Of a stretch of DNA of 64,000 nt, positions 23,520 through 35,895 are shown in pieces. Numbering within the stretch: position 1 is the stretch's first letter; each line of letters starts with the position of its first letter. This DNA is from Prunella strophiata. Lineage: Eukaryota > Chordata > Aves > Passeriformes > Prunellidae. Made by a program: the position numbers and the translations under genes. The stretch is from NCBI GenBank assembly GCA_036583965.1, contig JAZBQD010000030.1, forward strand, positions 86,969,300 through 87,033,299, given 5' to 3'. Under the pieces are notes generated by a model. The model saw only the letters and a list, made by a program, of their open reading frames with translations. It did not search any database and had not been told where the DNA came from.

Positions 23520-24760
23520 AAAGGTCAGAGACTTGATACACCCCTTACACACACACAAGCCTATAGGACCAGATGGAATCCACACATGGATACTTAGGGA
23601 GCTGGTGGAAATGCTGACTGAGACACTCTCCCTCATTTATCAGCAGTCCTGGCTAACCAGGGAGATCCCAGGTGTTTGTTGTCCATCTACAAGAAGGGCT
23701 GGAAGGAGGATCTGGGTCACTAGAGGCCTGTCAGCCTGACCTCAGTGCTGGGGAAGGTCATGGAGCAGATCCTCTCGAGTGCTGTCACTGCAGCACGTAC
23801 AGGACAGCCAGGGGATCAGGCCCAGCAGCACAAACAGGGGTTTGTCAAAGGCAGGTCCTGCTGGACCAACCTGATCTGCTTCTATGACAAGGAGACCCAT
23901 TTAGTGGATGAGGGAAAGACTGGACTGTTTTCTGCCTGAAGTTCGGTAAAGCCTTTGACACTGTCTCCCACAGAACTCTCCTGGGGAAACTGACTGCTCA
24001 TGTCTTAGACAGGTGCTCTCTTCTTTGGGTAGAAAAACTGGCTGGATGGCTGGGCCCAGAGAGTGGGTGGTGGATGGAGTCAAATTCAGCTCACTGTCAG
24101 GTGCCAGTGGTATTTCCTGGAGCTCAGTGCTGGGGTGAGCTCTGCTCAGTAACTACTGATGACCTGGATGAGGGGAATGAGTGCTCCCTCAGTAAGTTCA
24201 CAGATGACACCAAGATGGGTGGGAGTCTTGATCTGCTGGAGGGCAGGAAGGCTCTGCAGAAGGACCTGGACAAGCTGGATCAATGGGGCAGGGCCAGTTG
24301 TATGAGGGTTAACAAGGCCAAGTGTCCAAGTCCTGCACTTGGGTCACAACAATCCCAGGCAATGCTACAGACTCAGGGAAGAGTGACTGGAAAGCTGCCT
24401 GGCAGAAAAAGGCCTGGGGGTGCTAGTCTATAGTTGCTGAACAAGAAGGCCAATGCCATCCTGGCCTGTATCAGACACAGTGTGGCACACTCAAATCCTG
24501 CATTCAGTTTTGGGCTCCTCACTATAAGACTTTGAGGTGCTGGAATCAAGTGAGTGTGTCCAGAGAAAGACAGTGGAGCTTATTAAGGTTCTGGAGCACA
24601 AATCCTATGAGGAGCAGCTGAAGGAGATGAGGGTGTTTAACCTGGAGAAAAGGAGGTTCAGGGCCAATCTTATCACTTTCTACAACTACCTGAAAGGAGG
24701 CTGTAGTCAGGTGGGGATCAGTCCTTCCCTCCCAACTAACAAGTGATAGAACCCCAGGAA
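23520..24760 (+). pseudogene. CR1 ORF2 reverse transcriptase domain, decayed
   Basis: Recognisable reverse transcriptase blocks are spread over three frames (23533 onward, 23745 onward, 24074 onward, 24537 onward), so there are several frameshifts. The first catalytic aspartate, expected in the L-D-F motif at 23936-23944, is replaced by lysine (AAG at 23939-23941). The second catalytic motif, normally F-A-D-D, reads F-T-D-D at 24197-24208, with both aspartates kept. The C-terminal segment to about 24746 resembles the conserved CR1 region after the polymerase. Confidence 0.88.
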
Positions 24761-24998
24761 AATTACCTGGAGTCACACCAGAGGAGATTAAGCTATTAGG
24801 GAAATTTTTTTTTCACCAAAAGGGCAGTCAGACATTGGAACTGGCTGCCTGGGAAAGTGGATCACCATCTCTGGAGATTTTTAAAAGAGATATAGATGTG
24901 GCACTTAGGGGACATGGTTTAGGGCTGAAATTGGCAGTGCCTTGTTTATAGATGGAGTTGATGATAATGAAGATCTTTTCCAACCTAAATGAGTGTAA

Positions 24999-25015
24999 GA
25001 TTCAAAGATTCTAAA
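24999..25015 (+). repeat. CR1 3'-terminal octamer repeat
   Basis: Two diverged copies of the ATTCTATG-type octamer end the element. The CR1 reverse transcriptase is thought to recognise this tail in RNA. It fixes the 3' boundary and the orientation. Confidence 0.85.
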
Positions 25016-28000
25016 AGGTGAGGTGAAAGGAATTACAGTGTCATATTCAAAATTCCCAGGCACCTTGCAGCTGAGACAGGACCTCCCATCAATATTTTAA
25101 TCTTGCATTTTCCACAAAAGCTACAAGGTCTTCTAGTTAACTTGATTTTTAAAGTAAGTAGCAGCAATTTGCAGAACCCAGGAATAAAATTACATCAGAA
25201 TGACAATCTTTAAGGCTGAGCAAGGAAAAATTGTAATACTTTCTTCTGCACTGATGATTTGAGATGTATACCTAGACTTTCGGGAATAAGGCTACAGAAA
25301 ATAATTTTTTTTTGGTGGTTTTTATTGTAGGTTTTCAAGGTTTTTGTAGATTTTCATTACGTCATTTAAGCTCTGAGATTTCCTTTACAATCACAAATCA
25401 ATAAATTTACCTCAACACTAAGGAAATAACCCTTTTTTTTCCTGGAAGTTTTTTTTAGTAGGCTAACTTTTGTCCTGTTAGGAGTAATACAGAGAAAACA
25501 AAGCCTTGCCCTAACAGAAAATCTTTGACAGACCTCCAGCAACAATGGTCAAACTGTCTAAATGGTCTCAGAAAAGTGGGTAGTCCTTGAGATTTTATGG
25601 AATTAATGCCAGACACTAGTTCTTGATCTTTCAGAGGCTGCAATTTCTCTCACCTAAACGTAGGCATCTATAAAAGAGATGTCTCCATCTGAGCTATTTT
25701 TTCTTATCAGCAGAGAGAAATGAGCCCTTCTCCCTTGTGATTCATCTTGTCCTGAGGTAATCATCCAAACCAGATCAGATGACTCATGAACTAGAAATGT
25801 GTGTTTCTATCCATTAGTCTAGGAAGGGAACCCTGGTCTAGCTCAAGTGGAGACATCTACCTGGCAGATGCCTCAGGTTAGGCAAGATGAATGCTATCAA
25901 GTGTGTCTCCAGCATTTCTGTCCTTGGTAGAGTAGACAGGAATAAAATTATTCAAAAGAAGCATTCAAAATAGGATCTTTCCATGTAATAGTTTGCTACA
26001 GGGCATGGTCCCTTTCTGAAAGGAAGGAAGAGCTGAAATAAGGCAGTTTCCCTGGAAGTGATAAAACATAAAATGCAGAAGTGGTCTCCATAAAAATTTA
26101 GGGATGCAATGAAATTGTACTTTACTGGTCTAATAAAGGAGCCATCTTTCAGAATTCTAGAAATAAATGAAGACAGCATGATAGAGAACAAAGATCCCCC
26201 GTACTCTTCTCATCACTCTGCTCATTTAGGGGGTGGGGAGTGGCAGGTTCATCATCAAGGATTGTGTTATTAGAGGGATCAGGAGGAAAAGAAAGAACAA
26301 TAAGACATTTAAAACTGATTAATAAATTCCAGGTATATCTTTGAAGAATACTAAAATGCTCTATTTCCTTTTGTTTGCAGTATATATCTTATTCTAAAAT
26401 AGGTCTGATGGGAAAAACAGAGCATAACTCCATATTTATTGCATTTCTGGAGATGTGCCTGTATTTATTACTGGCATCTGCTGTTAGTGACAGATCTTGA
26501 GTAGAATCCAGAAGTCCTGAATAACACTTGGCTTTCTTTATTATGGTTAAAAAAAATTGCTCTTGCAGGCTCACTGCAATTAGCAAAGATTGTATTTTGT
26601 TCTGCGTGCCCTTTACTAGCAGTAATCCAATACTGAATTGCCTCAGAGGGTCTCGGCAATAACTGGGTCAAACTCTCTCATAACTCTTTCTGCTTGACCT
26701 GGAAAATTGACACTTCTATAGGAGTGCACAGTATATATTTATACGGTCAAATCACCATGTGTATTTCAATCTTGCAGTCAGTTCTTCATTTATTCACCTT
26801 CCTTCTATGATTTATTTGAAGTTTGTCCATATCTCAGTTTTCTTCCCAACCTATTTAGCCTCTAGATAAAGACCACTTAGCTGCTAGCAGAAGCTGAATT
26901 CATCTTCATACAGTGTTTATACTGAGCATGTTCTAATTAAGTCAGTTAAAGCAGCTATCTGCAATTCAGAATGTCTGAGCAGCTCTCCATTCATCAGTGA
27001 TCTCCTGTAAACACTTAGGACATCTTGACCTTGACTGGTTGTGAGTGTAGAAAAGGAAACATGACTGAGATTCACAGGCTGTTTCTTGGCAGTGGGGTGG
27101 CAGCATTTTTAGCTGCTCCTCCAAGTTGTTTCTAGTTGTGAATGTAAAGAACCAGGAGGAACAGTGGCAACTCATGGAAACCTCTGAGGCCCCATGGCAG
27201 GAATACAGGGTGCCAGGAGGGGGAAATCTCTTGGTGGGGTCAGAGACATGATGTGATGTGATGTAGATTCTCTAGTTTAATACTCATGCAAAAAACTGGG
27301 CAAACCATATTTTTCTCCAATGTGAATGAAATATATTCTCACTTGATTTTGCAGAAATTCAGTATGTTAAAACTAGACCCAGATTCAACTGACATAATCT
27401 TGCCCCACCTACACCTGCTTTCTTTCCTTTTAGCTGACTCTCAGAAGCTGGTACAGATATCATCAAGGTTTCCTCATTACTATAGTCTGAATGTTTCACT
27501 AATTCTGTGTACAACACCCATAAATATTTTCCGTTTTGGAAACTCCATACGTTAGGTTAACATTTTAGTAAATGTTATTATCTAGGCTTTTGAACTAGCA
27601 GAACAGATTATATGGAAAAAATGTATGGTCTGCATGCATGACACCAGGACAGCAAAGTATTGCCACTCCTGTTCCTGCATTTTGCCCAAAGTCCAGAGAT
27701 TAAAGCAATCCACAGAATATGTGAAATCCAGTTCTTATTCCTGTTGTAACCGAAGTGGATCTGAGTCCACACTTACCTCCCCAGAGTGCCTAAGCACCAG
27801 GCTGTGTAACACAAGGATCTTCTGTCAATGCCACTCCTCTTCCTATCTAAAAGGTTATTGGGGTAGGAACGGGTTCCCTGGTATTACAAGTCCTGAATGA
27901 ATGCCCTGACCTCTACTCCATCCGTCTTTCTCTCCTGCCTCTGGCTCAATTTATATTTAACCACTAAGCCTTTGTATAAAACAAGCACTACATTCTTTAC

Positions 28001-28213
28001 TTGCTAGCATTTTGAATGCCGTCTGTACTTTGTACTTCATTTCATGAGGGATTAAAATGCTTGAAATAGATTTGATATGTTTTCCTTCAGCCTGAAGTGA
28101 TAATTGATATAATTTTCTTCTACAAGAGAAATTTTTTTAAGTTTTAATTTTGTCTCAGGTTTCATAGTTCCTGTTTTTAACTTTGTTCAGTTTGAGGGAT
28201 GAGCTAAAGACTC
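25016..28213. other. non-coding unique sequence, no gene seen
   Basis: AT-rich unique DNA with short T-rich patches near 25303 and 25433 and a small GATGT triplication at about 27250-27265. Frames up to 91 codons show no domain. No gene is supported. Confidence 0.55.
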
Positions 28214-28231
28214 TTTTTTTTTTTTTTTTTT
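28214..28231. repeat. poly(T) run of 18
   Basis: Uninterrupted T run in AT-rich sequence. There is no sign of a retrocopy on the minus strand. Confidence 0.9.
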
Positions 28232-28542
28232 AAATCCCAATTTCTCTTTGTTCTGTTCATTATACTATCTGCTGTCAACTGCCTTGAGGTTTTGGTAAGG
28301 TTTCAGACACTGAATGTCCTTGCCAGTGGAGACTAAGCTTAATAATTTAACAGCATTTTCAGTTTTCAAAGCTGGGAGAGTTTGAATTGTTAAGCCTGCT
28401 AGTTGAAATTGCTCAAAGTTCTATTACACAGTATAAAACGCTCACAGTTTTCAATCTATTAAACCAGTCTCATTGCATTTTACTCCTATTCCCCAATGTT
28501 TAAAAAAAGTGCTAATTAAGCAAAATGAATGCAACTCCGATA

Positions 28543-28579
28543 TTATTTAAGGGAGTTTCATCTAAATTCCCTTAAATAA
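28543..28579. repeat. 12-bp perfect inverted repeat with 13-nt loop
   Basis: TTATTTAAGGGA at 28543-28554 pairs exactly with TCCCTTAAATAA at 28568-28579. As RNA it would form a small AU-rich hairpin. It is not followed by a T run on the plus strand and has no known family. It may be a chance palindrome in AT-rich DNA. Confidence 0.75.
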
Positions 28580-29567
28580 ATTTTCTTAAACTACCCCAGA
28601 TAAAAACTTTGGAGGTGAGGTAAAGTGAGATAAATTTTAACTCTCAAGGAGTAGATAAAGATATAATCAGGAGCTTATTATGACCTAGATATTTTTGGCA
28701 TTCATATACAGAAAGCAGATAGGTTTCCTGTATGCCATCCCTCCAGCAAAAGAGAGCTGAAGACAGGTGGATTTTATAATCCTATCCTTACTCCACTCCC
28801 GGAAAGCTAAGGATCACAGTGAACGAAACATATTTTTCCCACAGAGAAATCACAGTAAGAAACTTCCTCTAGCAGCAGGCTTTGCCTCTCCTCAATTGGC
28901 TGAGGATACATCTCTCCCCTCAAGGGGTGAGGTTAGGAAACAATGGGGATCCAAAGAGAGGTAGCAGCTTCAGGCTCTTCTACAAAGAAGCCCTGATGAA
29001 CATCCTGTGCTTTGCCTATTTTTATCTCAATTGTGCTCAAAAATTTCAGAAAAGCCCCTAATAAACTTCAGCATAAGAGCAGCTATAGATGGGAACTGAA
29101 GGTTTGATGGCATTAGGCTAAAGTTATGACTAGACTGGTGAGGTGAGGTAACCCAGATAAAAAGTGAACCTTATATACAAAAATAAGAATTTATATGAGG
29201 CAAAAAACCCCTCACTGACAACTATTTGCATAAGTGGGGTTCTTTCAAAAGAAAGAAATAATGTGATTATGCTTTTGATCTCACTGAGAAGTAAAGGCTT
29301 TGGATGGCATCCCCTAAATGCAGAGAAAGTGGAAAAACACCCTGAAACAAACAGGAGATAAAGGCCTGGATGAAAAATGCATGGTGCTGCCTAGAAGCAT
29401 GTGTTGCTGCCAAAGGTGGTGTTTTCTGCTGCCTGTGTTGCTGAGACCACACCCCAGGCACGACCACTGGCTACTAAGGAATTGATGCCCAGGCATATAC
29501 ACCAGGGACTTTTTTGCCATCTGAGAAGCCCTGAGACCCCCAGAAGCTCCAGCTGCTGCTCCAAAGG
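28580..29567. other. non-coding unique sequence, no gene seen
   Basis: Unique sequence. Overlapping frames at 29267-29604 on both strands are mutually exclusive and lack domains. Confidence 0.55.
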
Positions 29568-29609
29568 ATTCCAACAGTGCTCTAAACAATTCCAACAGTG
29601 TTAGACACT
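29568..29609 (+). repeat. two-copy tandem duplication, 21-bp period
   Basis: ATTCCAACAGTG occurs at 29568-29579 and again at 29589-29600, with partly similar spacer. It is a short diverged tandem duplication. Confidence 0.7.
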
Positions 29610-31657
29610 TGCATTTAGAAGAAGAATTCTAGAGAGGCCTAGACTGCCACTGGCTGCAATGGTACCTGTGTGTAACCAGTCACCTACATGGAGACCCCAC
29701 AATGCAGTGGTCCTTAGGAACAGCCCAAACTTACTACAACCCTTAATCAATTCTGATGAAGCTAACAAAGAACAGCAAGATGTTAAGGGAGCTAATGCTG
29801 ATTATAAATTAAAGGGAATCCTATTCGATGACTAAATCCTATTAAAGTAAGGAGGTGGATTACAAACAGCATGGTTGATAATGAAATGGGCATGTGGAAA
29901 ATGTTCTGTAGGCTAAAAACAAGAGAACACAGAACAAGTTCTTAACACAGGATGAGTGTCACGGCTTATTAACAGTTCAGTTCAGTTATTGTGGTGGCTG
30001 GTGCTGCACATGATGATACTGGAGAAATGACATGGCATACAAAACAATCAGTCCTTGTATATGCTTTTATTTGCTTTGTGATGGTAGGAGCCTTCCCATT
30101 AATAACCAAATGTAAGATTCATCAAATGCTGCAGACAACTGTATGTGATCTGGTCACCCTGTCATAATTGACAAGTCAAGGATACAAGTTCCCTCCCTTG
30201 CTTTAGCTATTCCTCTCAGGGTGGAAAGAAAGAGGCCTGTTCCTCTCTGGCAGCTATACTGGGTGGTCTGCTGAGGTGGGCAGAGGGGTCCCACCAGAGC
30301 TACCTGTGTGCTTCACAACTTGGTGCTCTTTGACACGGCAAACACCAAATCCAACAGGCCTGTAAAAGCTGGAGAACTGAACCTTTATGATGCTGAAAAG
30401 GGGCATCTCACAAAATTTCAAGCTTAAGGCTCAAAAGTATTAAGTATTTTGGGCTCCTGGCTCTCAAAAACTGGCTATGCTAGGTAAGCAGATCTGTAGA
30501 AGTGTTCACTGAAACTACTTTGATCCAGCTCAGGCTGTGAGCATATAGCAGAAGTTTGGTGTGGCACTCCAAGGCATCACCATGACCATTGTAGTTCATG
30601 TTTCTGGAGGCATTTTCACTGAGGAGCAGTGCTGGCTGTCCTGTGCTGAAAACCTGAACGTATGCCATCTTCCAGGGCTTTGTGGTGTGGTGAGTGCACA
30701 CTGGTGTTCTGAGCTGATACCACACTCTCACAGCTTTACAGACACCATCTGTCACAAACTATGTCCTACCACTGTGTAAAAACCAAATGCCACCTCCAAC
30801 TCATCAGAAAAAAAGAAGCAAACCCAAACCCCAGCAGCCTGACCTTTTTACAACATCCTCACTTAAAAGCATGCAGCAGTAGACGAAAGGCAGGCTCAAC
30901 AACCAGTATTAAAGCAAAGGGACATTTGCAATGCAGTGGGAAAGGAAGACAGATGGGATGTCTCACTGTGAAAGGGCCCTGCTATGACAGCACACAGCCA
31001 TTTCACCGAGACAGACATCAGATGCTGAGGAGGAGGAGTTGCAGTCAGTGAAAGGGAAGTTACTTGCCATGCTAGAAGATATTTGTTTCAGTATTTCCTG
31101 ACTCTGTATGCACAGAAAGCAGTGTTGTGGGAAAAATTAATCCTTTCAGATTATCTACTTTTCAAACCAACAGAGATTCAACAAAGATGGAAATAAATCC
31201 ATAATATGTGTATTATGTATCTATGTTCCAAATCAATATTAGAGATGGGTTACCAGTGAGAAAAACCAGAGATCCAGGCCAGAGATGCATGCAATATTAC
31301 AGGGACAGAGAGAAATCTATATGCTCAGTGTATTTCTCTACATTCTATGCCAATATTCAAGCTAGTTTACCCATGTGAAAAATTAGTGCTACATAGTTCA
31401 GAGGGGGAGAACACATCAATAGTTGTACTGTGGAAACGTGTGCTAAATAACAAAGATCGCCTTCATGCCATGCCTATTGAGTACATCTATATTGTGCAGA
31501 GTAATTCTACAGCCCCCCAAAATATTTAAGTTAAACAGCCTTTTTTGAAACAAAGGTATTAACACTTTCCTGATAATTTTCTTCTAAACTTCATCAAGTG
31601 CTGTGAAAAGTTACTTGCTGCATTTTGGTGTTTTCTATAGCACTCTTCACAGTAGTC
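29610..31657. other. non-coding unique sequence, no gene seen
   Basis: Unique sequence, with no recognisable exon, RNA gene or transposon. Frames such as 30480-30755 (minus) and 30761-31051 (plus) overlap others and lack domains. Confidence 0.55.
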
Positions 31658-31701
31658 AGTGGCCTGGTTCAGTCTGAGTAGTGGCCTGGCTCAGTCTGAG
31701 T
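31658..31701 (+). repeat. 22-bp unit in two tandem copies
   Basis: The unit AGTGGCCTGGYTCAGTCTGAG plus T occupies 31658-31679 and 31680-31701 with a single T/C difference, followed by a partial AGTG. It is a recent small tandem duplication. Confidence 0.92.
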
Positions 31702-34700
31702 AGTGCAGCACTGAAGTGTCTGCCTCCACAGGGGCCAGACCTTCCCTCTCAGTCTTGTTTCCTTCCCTTGTGATCAGCAGTGGCTTCCTCTTTCCACACT
31801 CCACTGCTTGCCCTGCCTTTGCTCCATTTTACGCTGAGCCTGTTGTGCTTTGCAGTTTTGCAGCACGTGAAAAGGAGAGGCAGGTGAAGCCTGATCCATT
31901 ATATCTAAATCTATGGGATTTGGTTGTTTACTACTAAGACCTTCTTCTTTTGCCAGCAGTCACTGCAGCATAGCTGGCACAGAGTAGGCACAGGGGAAAA
32001 AAGCTCTTCTCCTTACACAAGGTTTGCCCAGTCCCAGGTTTCCTTATCTCTGACCCTTGCACTCCTCACCCACATGCCGATTTATTGCTGCTCTCACAAA
32101 GGCTGCCTTCTGTGAGCACCAGGCTTGCACAAGCTGCCCTGCCCTGCTGTTCTCTTTTATCCCTGCTCTGTCCTTTGCAGACATTTTCTTCTTTTTAGCT
32201 TATCAACACCAGGAGGGGCTGGCTGATCTGAGCCCTTACTCTTTCTGTGGCTGCGGTCTCACCCCTATCAACACCTGTCTCTTTCATAAATTAATCCAAA
32301 ATCAGTCAATAACCCCATCAAATAAGCCATGTCCCTTCTTTTGCACACATTTTTATCTTGCTCTGATTAATATCCCAACAATGAGTCACCAGCTGTTTAG
32401 CTTAATTTTGGGAGCTCTACAATAGACCAGCCTGTTCAGCAGCTCACCATTTATTTTCCAAGTCAACAAAGGAGCCATTTCTTTAGAAAAAATACCCCAA
32501 TGCCCCACTCAACATATTCAGGTCCTGATGAATAACTGTGCCCAAATAAGGCCCTTCCTTATTAAAATGACATATAATATGAGCATTTGAGGGCTGCTTA
32601 TGAGTGTACCTTGCAATCTTGTACAATACCAGTAAATTGCAGCAAATCTGTAAGGGAGACTTATTCAAGCAGCCCTGGGAAACATTTCAGATATATTTTG
32701 ATAGGCATCTGATCTGGGCCTACTCCTGAACTTGAGCCTGATAAAACTTGCTAAAGGTTCAAGTAAGACTTTCCCCAGCTTGCCCCAAAAACCATTCTTA
32801 TGCCTCTAAGAACTAATATGCAAATGATGGTAATCAAACCCCACTCTCTGCATGGCTCCTCTAAATTGTTTTTACAATTAATTTCTTCCTGAGAGGACTG
32901 TCAGATCTGTTGTCTGGCAATGTTGCAGCTGTGAAGCCAGGAAAACTGATTTCAAAACTCCGGAAGAACAGACTGTGTTTTTATGAGTGTGGGGAGATGT
33001 GATAATTTTTGTCAAGAGCTATGTGTAGCAGGCAGGTAGTAGTTCATGTTTTCTGCCATAGGCACTGCAAGTAATGATGGAGAGAAGTGGGATTTTGGAA
33101 AGTGCCAGACTCAAGTATTACACTATTGGAAACAGTGGTGAAGAAGAAAACATACACCACTTATATTCAGGAAACATCTTTTTGTTTGAAGTCTGTCTTC
33201 TGACTTCTGTCTTATCTGACCATATATATCAGAAAACAACTCATTTTTAGTTTTGTTTGGAAAGTGTGTGATGGGTTCAGGCACTGGCCTGAGATCTGAA
33301 CTCCTGGAGAGCAGTTTCATGTCAGATTCTCATACCTGGTACCTCTGTGGCTTTGGGTGTGCCTGATCCCACAGGGTGCTCAGCATTGTGCAAGACCCAG
33401 GTCTCAGTCCACCAAAGATCTTAAACATATGATTAATTTTTAGTTCCTTTGACTTCACCAACTAAACTGCTTAGATGTATTCACTCCTAGGCACTTCATC
33501 TTCCCACTTGAATTTCAATATTAGCAAAATGAGGATAATTCTTTCTTTAATATAGATGGGTACAGCTAGCATTAATTTGTTAATATATGTGGAGTGCTTT
33601 GGAAATACAAAGGCTATCTACATGTTAATTTATGCAGATATTGGAAGAAGTAGAGGGAAATAATTGCTGTATCTCACCTGTTCAGGGTTTCAGAACAGCA
33701 TTCATTCCCTCACCTGCTGTAGAACAGAAACTAAATGCTGAGACAAGCCCACGCTTAGGAGACACTCAGAGCACGCTTATCAGATTTAGCACACTTTCCC
33801 ATTTAAGGGAACGCAATCAGTTCTGCATTTGCATTTCCCTTGCAAATGAGCCTCACTGACTCCTTAGGCTGGCTTCTCACTAGCTGCTTCTCGTGTCTCA
33901 GTGCCGTGGTAGCCAACTGCCTCAGCACTGTAACATGCTTTCATCTATTCTGTGTCTGTACTTAATAACAAACCTGGCAAGGAGGCTCCAGCACGGGCAA
34001 CTGGCAGATTCTCACCCATTCTTGTTTTGAGATACTGAACTTGGGCCATGCGAGATCTTGGTTTGGCCAAATGATTACCTTGGATCTATAGATCAATAAA
34101 TAAAGCACATAAAAGGGACTGGTTTATCTCATGTCATTCTTTAAGTTGTTCACACAAGGTTTTTTCCTAACAAGCTCTGTAAAGTGGCTTTGGTGAAGAT
34201 GCCTTTGCTGTTGGCTCAGGAGGTCTGTGGATCGTCATCATTATCTCTCCAGAACTGGAAAGCCTTGGCAGCCTCTAGGTCCCTTTCCCACCTGACAGAA
34301 GTAATAAACCACTGTTAACTACAGGTCCAAGCCTCTTCTCTTATCAGCTGGAGAAAAGCTGAATGGCAGAGACTCTGGAGTTTCCATCAAGGTGCTGGTA
34401 TTTCTGCCTGGTGTTTCAAGCCCACCCTATCTGGCTTTGTTGTGAATTTGGTTGTTTTTCCACTGAGAAATTATTTCCCCAGCTAAGAATGGAGCGTGAA
34501 CATAAATGCAAGGCTTTATACTCAGCTCTTTATCTGCTTGTGGACCTGAGGAAGTAGGAAGAGACTTAAACAGGGCTAAATAAACTATAAGAGAAAAAAG
34601 GCTCCAGGCAAACCCCTTGGAGATAAAAATATCAAGAAACTCTTTCTAATCCTGATGGAGTTAAGCCTGAAAGTACCTGCTGCCTGTCAGCTGGGAAACA

Positions 34701-35647
34701 GCTTGAAATGTGAGGCTGGGGGGATCAGGTCTGCCCCATCCATCCTGTGGGATCCAAACACTCAGCAGGGGCTCTGGCACCTAGGGAGAAGCCCAGAGCT
34801 ACAATAGACATCAGAGGGGTCCTGGGGGAGTACAGGCTACAGTGAGAGCCCTTCATACATCTCTGGGCGATGTGACAGCTCTCCTTGAGTGCAGAAATAA
34901 TTATAAAATTCACCTTAAGTAAAGCTGCTACTGCCTGGAAAATGTTCCTGATACGTCAGAACAATATCACATAAAACATCAGCAGCAACTGTATGTACCC
35001 ATACTCTCTGATTTACATCTTTCCCTAATCAAGTTTTATTGCTAGGAAGCCTGTTGATAATGGAAAACAAACACTCTGGATGAAAATGAAGAGAGTATGT
35101 TTTGCTACTTTTTTTCTCCCTTGTTTACCAATTCACGTTAGGTTCTGAGTAAACTGTTATTCTTTTCTAAGGTGAATGCCAGCTATTCTAAATTTCATCA
35201 GTCATGTAGAAAATTACATTCGATAATGTAAAAAATACATAAAACTTCTGACTGATACCTTGTGGCTTCCTGGACACTTGGACTTTGCCAGGAAAAGGGC
35301 TGTGAGCCAGTTGGTATCCAGCTCATGGAGATAACAGCCACATGTCTGGGATTATTGCTAACACAAGAATTTTACCTGCAGACAGCTCTGCTGACTATTA
35401 GCAAAGTCGAGTTTTCAGTCCCTGTGCATAGGACTTTATTCAGATATTTAAATACAGCAGACAGAGCCTACAACTTTAAAAACATGTAAAAATCCATATA
35501 ATAACACCATAGGAAACTACCACTTAGTGTTTGCTCTACAGCCAACCCATTACACTGTTACAATGAGCCAGATTTTCTTAAAATTTATGATTGGCTTCTC
35601 AGAAGCAAAGCACTTCAGTATTGGTTTTTTTGGTTTTTGGTGGGTTG
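31702..35647. other. non-coding unique sequence, no gene seen
   Basis: Unique sequence. A frame of 122 codons at 32057-32425 is rich in Cys, Ser and Phe, typical of a chance frame. Around 34200-34350 there is an AATAAA (about 34303) in a context faintly like an LTR 3' part, but no TG...CA boundaries or target duplication could be found. Confidence 0.5.
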
Positions 35648-35662
35648 TTTTTTTTTTTTTTT
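35648..35662. repeat. poly(T) run of 15
   Basis: T run preceded by a T/G-rich stretch from 35623. Simple sequence. Confidence 0.85.
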
Positions 35663-35870
35663 AATACACAAGCTTTCAAAAAATCAGCTGTGTATTTTGT
35701 TTTTCTTATGGTATCATCCATAGGCTCTGCTTGAGGTTGCTGTACACAATACAAACAGAAACAAATCAAATCAGAGACGATCAAATCCAGACAGAGAGAA
35801 ATGAGAAATCAGGAATGAGAAGCTGTCTGTACCTTGCAGAATTTATACTCTCAGCAGGTGAGGTAGATAG

Positions 35871-35895
35871 AAGAGAGAGAAAGAGAGAGAGAGAG
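35871..35895 (+). repeat. (GA)n dinucleotide microsatellite
   Basis: About 25 bp of AG repeats with one interruption (AAGAGAGAGA twice, then GAGAG). Confidence 0.9.

Larger units (their letters stand above)
22040..25015 (+). mobile_element. CR1 LINE retrotransposon, 5'-truncated, inactive copy
   Basis: About 3 kb of CR1 in plus orientation. Translated pieces in several frames match CR1 ORF2 in order: the endonuclease (for example 22351-22563, and a GDFN motif at 22631-22642), a linker, then reverse transcriptase (GPDGIH-type motif near 23568, the GFVKGRSC-type block near 23840, and an FTDD box at 24197-24208), and the C-terminal part (24537-24746). It ends with the diagnostic octamer repeats (ATTCAAAG, ATTCTAAA at 25000-25015). 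The frame changes several times and stops interrupt it, so it makes no protein. The 5' edge is soft; ORF1 and the promoter are missing. CR1 normally lacks target duplications, and none was found. Confidence 0.95.

Noticed and set aside
32057..32425. 122-codon plus-strand frame
   Set aside because: Cys/Phe/Ser-rich composition typical of a chance frame; no family or exon signals.
34200..34350. Possible third LTR around an AATAAA near 34303
   Set aside because: I could not find TG...CA boundaries or a target-site duplication, so the hexamer alone is not enough.
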